NCBI GenBank assembly: GCA_002347365.1
Contig: DDWT01000007.1
Span: 1 to 10,149 of the forward strand
Length of the DNA stretch: 10,149 nucleotides
DNA from: Actinobacteria bacterium UBA2279
Lineage (GTDB): Bacteria > Actinomycetota > Coriobacteriia > Anaerosomatales > Anaerosomataceae
Direction of reading: 5' to 3'
Shown: piece by piece, positions 1 to 6,037 of the stretch
How positions within the stretch are numbered: position 1 is the stretch's first letter
Layout: every line of letters begins with the position of its first letter
Position numbers and translations under genes: made by a program
Notes under the pieces: generated by a model
The model's database searches: none
What the model saw: the letters and a program-made list of their open reading frames with translations, nothing else
Told to the model about the DNA's origin: nothing

Positions 1-322
1 AGCTCCCGCTCCATACCCTCACCCCATTCCTGTTGTCCGTGCTGCCGGGCACTACGCGCGCAGGCGCGCCACATATGACCTATGCGGGGCTTCGAGTTAC
101 GTGTCAACATCTCAATAATTGATGACTTACATTGGTCCTTCTTGCATGTGAAAGTAGGCACAAGACCGCACTGATAGTTATATTCGTGTCACGCCAGGTA
201 GAATCAGTACAAAGCGCCATCAACAACTGATAGAATCGACCTGCTGTTAATGAATCAGCGTCGCAAGCGCACCCATACCACGCGCTTGAGATAATCGCAA
301 CGACGCGAGGATCGGAGCCGCA
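1..322. other. Non-coding, AT-rich leader upstream of the Fic-like gene
   Basis: No convincing gene is visible here. Positions 101-250 are about 42% G+C by my count, well below the rest of the window, which suits a regulatory region or imported DNA. All three forward frames are open from base 1 to about base 76-122, so the tail of an upstream gene could lie here, but none is recognisable. On the reverse strand a short frame is open from an ATG at 110 to the left edge without a Shine-Dalgarno site, so a divergent gene start is also possible. Visible elements are a small palindrome at 112-122 (TCAAT-A-ATTGA) and the heptamer TAGAATC at 199-205 and 231-237, each containing a -10-like TAGAAT. Neither has a good -35 at 17 bp. 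A TATATT at 179-184 likewise lacks a partner. Confidence 0.6.
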
Positions 323-1624
323 ATGGCTGAAACACCCGACACCGGAGCCCTCTTCTCGCTACTCGAAGACGAGAACCTGAGTGAGCTTCTCCATCGCTCC
401 ACGCGCGAGTGTCTGGCATGGGATGAGTTCTTGCGCATGCGACTTCCTCAGGGCGTCAGTGCGATGGATACCTGGGACCTGTTGCAGGGGTTACGCAGGA
501 CAAGCGCCATCTACTTCCCCATCCCCGATGTTGAGGACTGGGTGTACTGGTACACGTCTACCCACCAGATCAACGCCGCGATCGCGCTCATCGAGTGCAC
601 GTGCCGCCATGGCTCTACGCTGCACAGGGCCGTGTCGGAAGCAGCGGGTCAGCAGTTCCTGGTCCGGTCGCGGATAGAGGAGTCGGTTGCAGCGGTGCAA
701 CTCGATGGCCTGATCATCCCGGAGGAGAAGTCGCGGGAGATGCTCGCTCTCGATCGCGCCCCACGAAACGCTAATGAACGGCTTCTGTCCAATACCGTCG
801 CGCTCATCTCACAGATGGATGAGTACGTAGAGCAACCTTTCTCGTGCGACTTGCTGATGCACCTGCACGAGAGAGTCCTCGAAGGCATCGACCCCGAACA
901 GCTCCAAACCACGGACAGGCGCCACGGGTTCGGTCAGGAGGACTTCTCCGAAGACCTCATGACCCGGCGAGTCGACCGGCAGATCGACCTGATCTGTGAT
1001 TACGCTAATGGCACCACGGGTGACCGCTTCGATCACGCCATTGTCCGCGCGCTGATCGTCAGGGAGGCGATCCGTGGGTATCGGGTACTGCCTGTGGCGA
1101 GCGGCGCCGTCTCGCGTCTCGCTTTCGCGCTGTGCGCGCTGAAGTCGGGCTTTCCCGTTCTCGCAGTGTTGCCCATCTCACAAGTCTCTCTCGAGTGGGA
1201 GGAAGGACGCCGGACGGTACCGTCCTTCAACGAGTCGGTGACCTTCTACACTGTCGCACGCTACAAAGAGTACGACCTTACGCCGTTCGTGACGATCGCT
1301 ACGCAACTGACGCTTCAGGCGCTTCAGGAACTCGGCGGCTATATAGAACGCAGCACACAGCGCGATGAAGAGATACGCGCCGCACTTCAAGAAGACGCTC
1401 TGCTGAACCATAGGCAGCGCTCGATCCTCGGGCGCGCGCTGCGCAATCCACAGGCGGAGTTCCGTATCCGCTATCACAAGACGAAGCACAACATCGCGTA
1501 CGCCACGGCACGCGCCGACCTCATGAAGCTGGCCGAGATGGGCTATCTGGTCCAAGAGCAGCGCGGCAAGGCGTTCGTGTTCGTCGCACATCCGGATCTG
1601 AAATCGCGACTGAAGGCCGGTTAG
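323..1624 (+). CDS. Fic-fold protein with degenerate catalytic motif and C-terminal winged helix
   Basis: This 433-residue protein has the layout of Fic family proteins, which normally transfer AMP from ATP to target hydroxyl groups. Residues 115-143 align with the inhibitory helix region, but the usual SSxIEG reads AVQLDG (124-129), so Ser is Ala and the inhibitory Glu is Asp. Residues 235-280 match the helix-motif-helix of the Fic core, ending in LKSGFPVL, but the HPFxxGNGRxxR motif reads RVLPVASGAVSR (254-265). The catalytic His, the Phe, the first Gly, the Asn and the first Arg are all replaced. Downstream, DLTPF (318-322) starts the usual long helix, and residues 362-425 form a winged helix typical of Fic regulators (TARADL, EMGYL). 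The start at 323 follows GGAG at 314-317. It is probably transcribed alone. Loss of AMPylation and survival of a DNA-binding or regulatory role is inference. The family call rests on pattern alignment by eye. Confidence 0.68.
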   Translation: MAETPDTGALFSLLEDENLSELLHRSTRECLAWDEFLRMRLPQGVSAMDTWDLLQGLRRTSAIYFPIPDVEDWVYWYTSTHQINAAIALIECTCRHGSTLHRAVSEAAGQQFLVRSRIEESVAAVQLDGLIIPEEKSREMLALDRAPRNANERLLSNTVALISQMDEYVEQPFSCDLLMHLHERVLEGIDPEQLQTTDRRHGFGQEDFSEDLMTRRVDRQIDLICDYANGTTGDRFDHAIVRALIVREAIRGYRVLPVASGAVSRLAFALCALKSGFPVLAVLPISQVSLEWEEGRRTVPSFNESVTFYTVARYKEYDLTPFVTIATQLTLQALQELGGYIERSTQRDEEIRAALQEDALLNHRQRSILGRALRNPQAEFRIRYHKTKHNIAYATARADLMKLAEMGYLVQEQRGKAFVFVAHPDLKSRLKAG

Positions 1625-1625
1625 C

Positions 1626-1637
1626 CCGAAGCTTCGG
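1626..1637. terminator. 12-bp perfect palindrome after the Fic-like stop codon
   Basis: The sequence CCGAAGCTTCGG is a perfect inverted repeat starting two bases after the TAG stop codon. It could form a short CCGA/TCGG hairpin with an AGCT loop. No clear run of T follows (TGTTCC), so it is at best a weak terminator. It could equally be a protein-binding site or chance. Confidence 0.25.
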
Positions 1638-1664
1638 TGTTCCGAATAACTTCTGTGCCCCAGG

Positions 1665-1693
1665 TTGAGTGCGACCCCAGTCCCAAGTAGGAT
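1665..1693 (+). promoter_or_regulatory. Sigma-70-like promoter for the protease/Lgt-like operon
   Basis: TTGAGT (1665-1670) and TAGGAT (1688-1693) are separated by exactly 17 bp. Each matches four of six consensus bases (TTGACA, TATAAT). The site lies 47 bp before the protease start codon, in the only spacer between the Fic-like gene and the protease. Spacing and location support it; no experimental or comparative support is visible. Confidence 0.45.
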
Positions 1694-1727
1694 GAGCGCA
1701 GGCGCGACAAACGCGCAGTGGGCCGTC

Positions 1728-1735
1728 GGGGGAGG
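1728..1735 (+). promoter_or_regulatory. Strong ribosome binding site for the protease gene
   Basis: GGGGGAGG ends five bases before the ATG at 1741. It fixes this start and suggests strong translation initiation for the first gene of the probable operon. Confidence 0.8.
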
Positions 1736-1740
1736 CTGCA

Positions 1741-4284
1741 ATGAGTGAAAGCTCGAGTACGTCCGGTGGTTGGCAGGTACGGAAGCTGAACGACCCAAGC
1801 GGCTGGCAGGGCGGTCCCTACTCGTGGGAGCAGCTGGTCGGCTACTGCCGAGAGGGTCGCGTTGCTCCGCTCGACCCCGTCTGGCACCCCTCCCTGGCCG
1901 ACTGGGCGCCTGCACAGAACATCCCCGGTCTGTTCAGCGCCCCGGTCGCGCCACAATCGCAACCACAGTCGCAACCGCAGCCGACTCCTGCGTACATGCC
2001 GCAGACTTCTGCAGCGCCCACTCTCCCCGCCCCCCCGCGAAAGAGGCGCGGCCTGCTGATCGCTGCGATCGCCGCTGTCGTGGTGCTCGCAGGTGGCATC
2101 GGCGCGTGGGTGCTGCTGGGCAATGGCGGTGGCCTTCTGCCGGGCGGCGGCGATGACGGACCGAGCATGGGTGCTCTCGAGTCGTCGGTCCCAAGCCGCA
2201 GCGCGCTCATCGAGACCGCGCAGTGGGGCGAGGTGCCCGCCAATCAGATCTGCATGGTCATGGTGGATGACTCCTCTCGGAAGGACGCCGAGAAGGCCGC
2301 GGACGCACTCAACGGAGCGATCGTCGGCGAGGTCGAGTACGTCGACCTCTATCAGGTCGAGTTCAACGGAACGACGGAAGCAGACCTGGTTGCAGCGATC
2401 GCCGCCGCCGAAGCGGATACGAACGTCGACTATGCGTACCCCGTCTCACAGGTGTATGCGGACACCGAGATCTGGGGAGTCCGGCAGAGTCCGTATAACG
2501 ACCCGGTCTACGCCGGTGGCGCCGGTGACGGCTACAAGGCCGTCGGCGTCGACAAGGCATGGACCTACATCAAGGGCTCAGGTGTCGACCTCGGCAAGGT
2601 GAAGGTCGGCGTCGTGGACGACGGTATCTACATGCCCGGCGAGGGTGCCGAGAACGAGTTCGAGGGCAACGTGAACGTCGAATTCCCGGATGAAGAAGCC
2701 GGGGAGCTCGCCGGTCCCGGGGCGCACAGTGACGGCTCGGCCAACGAGGCCGGGAGTCACGGTACGGCTGTCAGCACGATCATCGGGGGCAACCCCGACA
2801 ACGGCGGGCCCTCGGGCATCGCCGGGCCTCTCGGCAACAAGCTCACCATCTCGATGATCAACCAGTATGGCGGCAAGTACGGCGACACGACCACGACGCC
2901 GGACCCCGACGACCCCACCAAGCAGGTCTGGTACAACGGCAAGACCTACTCGATAGGCTCGCTCGTGGCGATCACCAAGCAGATCGAGAAGGGCGCAACG
3001 GTCATCAACTGCTCGTGGGGTAACAGCAACGCCGACCCCAAAGACGTGGAGACCTACAAGCGCTTCTTCACGAAGATGGCAGCGGATCACCCCGACGTGC
3101 TCTTCGTGTGCTCGGGCGGCAACGGCGGTAACGTCATGGATGGCTCGAAGCGCTATCCCAGCGGGCTGCCCCTGGACAACATGATCACCGTGGGCGCGCT
3201 TGAGAAGGACGGCAAGACCGCGAGCTACGCCGACAAGGCCAGCGCCGACTACGAGATCACCCTTGGCGCACCCGGATCAAACTCAGTGGTGGGCCTGAAG
3301 AGCGCCGGCGGTGCCGAGATGCAGGACGGCAGCAGCTTCTCCGCGCCGCACGTCGCTGCCGCAGCCGCCATCCTCAAGTCGCTCAACCCCAAGCTCAACG
3401 CAGGTGACATCAAGCGCATCCTCACGGAGACCGCGCGCACGAGCGTGGCCAACCCCAGCGACCCCACCGCTCCCCCGGTCGCGATAGCCGCCGAGATGGG
3501 CGGCAAGATCCTCGCGGTCGATCAGGCGGTCCTCAAGGTCATCAACGATCTGCGCGCCGAGAAGGGCCTGGCCGCAATGACTCCCGAAGACCTGGAGAAG
3601 CTCGGCGTGGTAGACGCGGTCGCCATCACCGGCGATGTGGGCGAGTATCAGGTCAAGGGCATCGTCGAGGCCGTTGGCGATAAGGGCGCCACGCTCAAGA
3701 TCGAGGTGTACGGCGAGAATAATGCTATCGGTGGCAAGACCGAGCAGTCGCTGAGCGCCGCAGGAGAGATCGAGTGGAACGTCACGCTTCCCGAGGACAA
3801 GGGCACTATCGTGGTCACGCGCCTGGATAGCGGCGCCAGAAGCGTCATCACCGTTGAACAGTTCGACATCAACGGTGCCTGGAGCGGCACGTTCACGGTG
3901 ACCGACGTCACCATCACCAACCAGAAGGCTGCCGAGGAAGAGGGCTGCAGTGCCGCGATCTTCGAGGCCATGAAGGGCACGCCGTTCCCGATGACACTGG
4001 ACGTGACGGTGGACGAGGCCGGCCAGGGAACCGGTGCGATGTTCATCGATCTGTCCTCGATGTCGGAGGACGGCGAGGTCGACAGCACTCCGCAGACGAT
4101 CGGCATCAGTATGTCCGGCAACAAGATCACGTTCACTACTGCCGGCGGGGGCGTGAGCCGCATGACTGCCACGGTCAGCAGGTCCGGCGACAACCTGGAG
4201 ATGAAGGGCGACATGGGTGCCAACGGTAGCGGTTGGACGATGAAAGCGGTCTTCTCTCTTTCCAAGCCCGCCACGACTTCGTGA
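1741..4284 (+). CDS. Membrane-anchored S8 (subtilisin-family) serine protease with N-terminal GYF_2 domain
   Basis: This 847-residue protein has several domains. Residues 10-65 form a GYF_2 (DUF4339-type) module, with GPYSWEQL, the acidic/Pro DPVW and the closing W. A Pro/Gln linker (66-99) follows, then RKRR and one hydrophobic span (104-126). The basic flank predicts GYF_2 inside the cell and the rest outside. Residues 160-240 look like a subtilase propeptide of the fervidolysin type. The peptidase domain (about 270-600) has all expected residues: Asp293 in VVDDG, His340 in SHGT, oxyanion Asn461 in SGGNGG, and Ser532 in GSSFSAPH. An insertion rich in Thr/Asp/Pro sits near 380-396. Residues 635-707 and 708-840 look like two beta-rich domains; the second starts GAWSGTF, reminiscent of lipocalin-like barrels. 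There is no lipobox or LPxTG. It probably cleaves extracellular proteins or precursors, but the substrate is unknown. The Lgt-like gene follows after 10 bp. Confidence 0.9.
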   Translation: MSESSSTSGGWQVRKLNDPSGWQGGPYSWEQLVGYCREGRVAPLDPVWHPSLADWAPAQNIPGLFSAPVAPQSQPQSQPQPTPAYMPQTSAAPTLPAPPRKRRGLLIAAIAAVVVLAGGIGAWVLLGNGGGLLPGGGDDGPSMGALESSVPSRSALIETAQWGEVPANQICMVMVDDSSRKDAEKAADALNGAIVGEVEYVDLYQVEFNGTTEADLVAAIAAAEADTNVDYAYPVSQVYADTEIWGVRQSPYNDPVYAGGAGDGYKAVGVDKAWTYIKGSGVDLGKVKVGVVDDGIYMPGEGAENEFEGNVNVEFPDEEAGELAGPGAHSDGSANEAGSHGTAVSTIIGGNPDNGGPSGIAGPLGNKLTISMINQYGGKYGDTTTTPDPDDPTKQVWYNGKTYSIGSLVAITKQIEKGATVINCSWGNSNADPKDVETYKRFFTKMAADHPDVLFVCSGGNGGNVMDGSKRYPSGLPLDNMITVGALEKDGKTASYADKASADYEITLGAPGSNSVVGLKSAGGAEMQDGSSFSAPHVAAAAAILKSLNPKLNAGDIKRILTETARTSVANPSDPTAPPVAIAAEMGGKILAVDQAVLKVINDLRAEKGLAAMTPEDLEKLGVVDAVAITGDVGEYQVKGIVEAVGDKGATLKIEVYGENNAIGGKTEQSLSAAGEIEWNVTLPEDKGTIVVTRLDSGARSVITVEQFDINGAWSGTFTVTDVTITNQKAAEEEGCSAAIFEAMKGTPFPMTLDVTVDEAGQGTGAMFIDLSSMSEDGEVDSTPQTIGISMSGNKITFTTAGGGVSRMTATVSRSGDNLEMKGDMGANGSGWTMKAVFSLSKPATTS

Positions 4285-4294
4285 CGCACGTGAG

Positions 4295-5182
4295 ATGAAG
4301 CCGGTCCTCCTGCAACTCACTCTCGGCGGAAACACGTTCTCGCTACTGGCGTACAGCACGTTTTACACACTCGCCTGGGTCACCGCGCCGCTCGTGGGCG
4401 CGTACATTGCGCACCGCCGTGGCTTGCCGGGGCGTCGCGTGCTTGCGGTCTATGGCATCGCCCTGCTCTCAGGCATCGTGGGCGCGCGCGTCTTCGACCT
4501 GTTCATCGCCGGGAACTTCTACGCAGAGGACCCCGGCCGAATCTGGGGCCTCACCTTCCAGGGCTTCTCGCTGTATGGTGGTCTGTCGATCGCAGCACTC
4601 ACGGGCATCGCACTCACGCACCTGTGGAAGCTGCCCACCTGGCGGGTCGCCGACAGCGCGATACCGGCACTCGTCGTCGGGCAGGTGCTCATGCGTACCG
4701 GCTGCTTCCTGCGAGGCTGCTGCTCCGGCCTGCCCACCGACCTGCCGTGGGGCGTCACCTTCCCCATGGGTAGCCCGGCCTGGACACTCCAACTGCTGGA
4801 CGGCACGACCGGCATCTTCGGCTTCATGGGCGAGGTCCGCCCCGTGCACCCCACCCAGCTCTACGAGATGGCGGGCGCTGTGCTGTTCGGCCTGCTGGCG
4901 CTGTGGCTGATGCGTCGCACGCCCGTGGCGCCCACCGACCCTCCACCCCGCCGCTCACGCACCCTCCCCGACGGCGTCCCCTTCCTTGCGTACGCGCTCG
5001 GCTTCACGCTTGTGCGGCTAGGCAATCACTTCCTGCGCGCGCGGCAGGCCGTCATCACCGCACCTGAGTGGTTCTACCCGGCGTTCTACGTCGGGCTGGC
5101 CGTCGCACTCGCGATGCTCCTCGTGTGGCGCGTGCGACAGAAACGCACGATCGCTGGAGCACAGAAGATATCGCGCGGCTGA
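4295..5182 (+). CDS. Divergent prolipoprotein diacylglyceryl transferase (Lgt) family membrane protein
   Basis: This 295-residue polytopic protein matches the Lgt family (PF01790), whose classical members move diacylglycerol from phosphatidylglycerol to the lipobox Cys of prelipoproteins at the outer face of the membrane. Landmarks in order are YGGLS (94-98), the signature region MRTGCFLRGCC (133-143) followed by SGLPT, VHPTQLYE (184-191), and a C-terminal RLGNHFLR (241-248). The Arg equivalent to the essential signature Arg of E. coli Lgt is kept (Arg134). The Asn and Glu of the classical GRxGNFxNGE are Cys137 and Cys142, so the signature is Cys-rich. About seven hydrophobic spans are visible, and length is normal for Lgt. 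The start lies 10 bp after the protease stop codon with only a weak GTGAG directly before the ATG, which suggests translational coupling. It may be a paralogue with another substrate; whether it has diacylglyceryl transferase activity is uncertain. Members with this GCFxxGCCxG form occur in other phyla, from general knowledge. Confidence 0.82.
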   Translation: MKPVLLQLTLGGNTFSLLAYSTFYTLAWVTAPLVGAYIAHRRGLPGRRVLAVYGIALLSGIVGARVFDLFIAGNFYAEDPGRIWGLTFQGFSLYGGLSIAALTGIALTHLWKLPTWRVADSAIPALVVGQVLMRTGCFLRGCCSGLPTDLPWGVTFPMGSPAWTLQLLDGTTGIFGFMGEVRPVHPTQLYEMAGAVLFGLLALWLMRRTPVAPTDPPPRRSRTLPDGVPFLAYALGFTLVRLGNHFLRARQAVITAPEWFYPAFYVGLAVALAMLLVWRVRQKRTIAGAQKISRG

Positions 5183-5189
5183 CCGGTGA

Positions 5190-5945
5190 CTAGGCGCTAT
5201 CGGCCGAGTGGAAAGCGCCGGTGCGGGTCATCGGACGACCGGTGATCCTGCGCACGCCCATCACGGTGGTGCGTAGCAGCGCTTCTACGATGATGCGCCG
5301 CGAGATCTTGGAGGTGCCGTGGATGCGCTCGACATAGCGTATGGGCACCTCGACGGCCGAGCAGCCCGCGTCTGAGAGAGCGGCAAGCATCTCGATCAGA
5401 AAGCAGTAGCCCTCGGATTCGAGACCCGCTATGTCGAAGCGCTGCAGCGCCGCGGTGCGGTAGCAGCGAAAACCACTCGTGCAGTCACGGATCGGGCTGC
5501 CGAGCATGAAGCCAGCGTAGACGCTCCCCGCCTTGCTGACGGCGAGGCGTACCGGGCCCCAACGGACCTCGAGGCTGCCGCCCGGCGTGTAGCGCGACCC
5601 GATCGCAAGGTCAGCATTCTCGGTGGCGGCGATGAGCGCGGGCAGCACGGTGGGGTCGTGAGAAAGATCGGCGTCCATCGTGCAGATCCGGTCGTAACCG
5701 ATCTCAAGCGCATGCGCGATGCCCTCCCGGCACGCCGCGGCATAGCCCCGGGGACCGGTGCGATGCAGCACGCTGAAGCGAGTGTCGGAAGCAGCGATCC
5801 TGTCGGCCAGCTCGCCGGTGCCGTCCGGAGAGGCATCGTCCACGATCAGCACGTCCACAGAGGGCTCGAGCGCCAGAAGGCACGCGGCGAGTTCCGGCAC
5901 GTTGCTGGACTCGTTGTAGGTGGGAACGATGACCACGCAACGCAT
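5190..5945 (-). CDS. Polyprenol-phosphate mannosyltransferase (Dpm1-like GT2 glycosyltransferase)
   Basis: This 251-residue enzyme belongs to glycosyltransferase family 2 and resembles dolichol/polyprenol-phosphate mannose synthases, which use GDP-mannose to form polyprenyl-phosphate-mannose at the inner face of the membrane. In order it shows VIVPTYNE (5-12), VDDASPDGT (35-43), the metal-binding DAD motif in MDADLSHDP (90-98), GSRYTPGG (116-123), SGFRCYR (157-163), and ERIHGTSKIS (206-215). All are hallmarks of this subfamily. It has no C-terminal membrane segments, so it is the soluble single-domain type. The frame could begin at 6062, but ATG 5945 is preferred: it follows GGAGG by eight bases, begins directly with the GT2 core, and avoids overlap with the divergent gene. 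It converges on the Lgt-like gene with a 7-bp gap. The divergent GT-C-like gene may use its product. Sugar specificity (mannose or glucose) cannot be proven from sequence. Confidence 0.88.
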   Translation of the reverse strand: MRCVVIVPTYNESSNVPELAACLLALEPSVDVLIVDDASPDGTGELADRIAASDTRFSVLHRTGPRGYAAACREGIAHALEIGYDRICTMDADLSHDPTVLPALIAATENADLAIGSRYTPGGSLEVRWGPVRLAVSKAGSVYAGFMLGSPIRDCTSGFRCYRTAALQRFDIAGLESEGYCFLIEMLAALSDAGCSAVEVPIRYVERIHGTSKISRRIIVEALLRTTVMGVRRITGRPMTRTGAFHSADSA

Positions 5946-5953
5946 CAGAAGGA

Positions 5954-5958
5954 CCTCC
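5954..5958 (-). promoter_or_regulatory. Ribosome binding site that fixes the mannosyltransferase start
   Basis: On the reverse strand GGAGG lies eight bases before the ATG at 5945. It decides between this start and the upstream in-frame start at 6062, which would add 39 residues without similarity to the GT2 fold. Confidence 0.75.
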
Positions 5959-5998
5959 ACAGCAGCACCGATGTGGGCGGATTCGCGGGTGCTATCAT

Positions 5999-6026
5999 AT
6001 CGTATGCTCAGACGGCTGGCGCTCAA
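5999..6026 (-). promoter_or_regulatory. Candidate promoter for the mannosyltransferase gene
   Basis: Read on the reverse strand, TTGAGC (6026-6021) and TACGAT (6004-5999) are separated by 16 bp, each with four of six consensus bases. It lies about 54 bp upstream of the GT2 start. The same short spacer carries a forward -10-like TATCAT (5993-5998) for the divergent gene, without a recognisable -35. Confidence 0.3.
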
Positions 6027-6037
6027 TTGGAGGGGAT

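Noticed and set aside
56..70. GCGCGC-AG-GCGCGC self-complementary stretch as a terminator of an upstream gene
   Set aside because: The loop would be only two bases and no T-run follows; short GC alternations arise easily at this base composition.
1178..1915. Reverse-strand open frame of 245 codons spanning the Fic-like/protease junction
   Set aside because: It overlaps two better genes and the promoter region, and its composition is typical of a GC-rich shadow frame.
1961..1983. CAATCGCAACCACAGTCGCAACCGCAG as a short tandem DNA repeat with regulatory meaning
   Set aside because: It is explained by the coding of a Pro/Gln-rich linker in the protease.
3283..4359. Reverse-strand open frame of 358 codons opposite the protease C terminus
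   Set aside because: It lies antisense to a well-supported subtilase, has no recognisable motif and no ribosome site that stands out.
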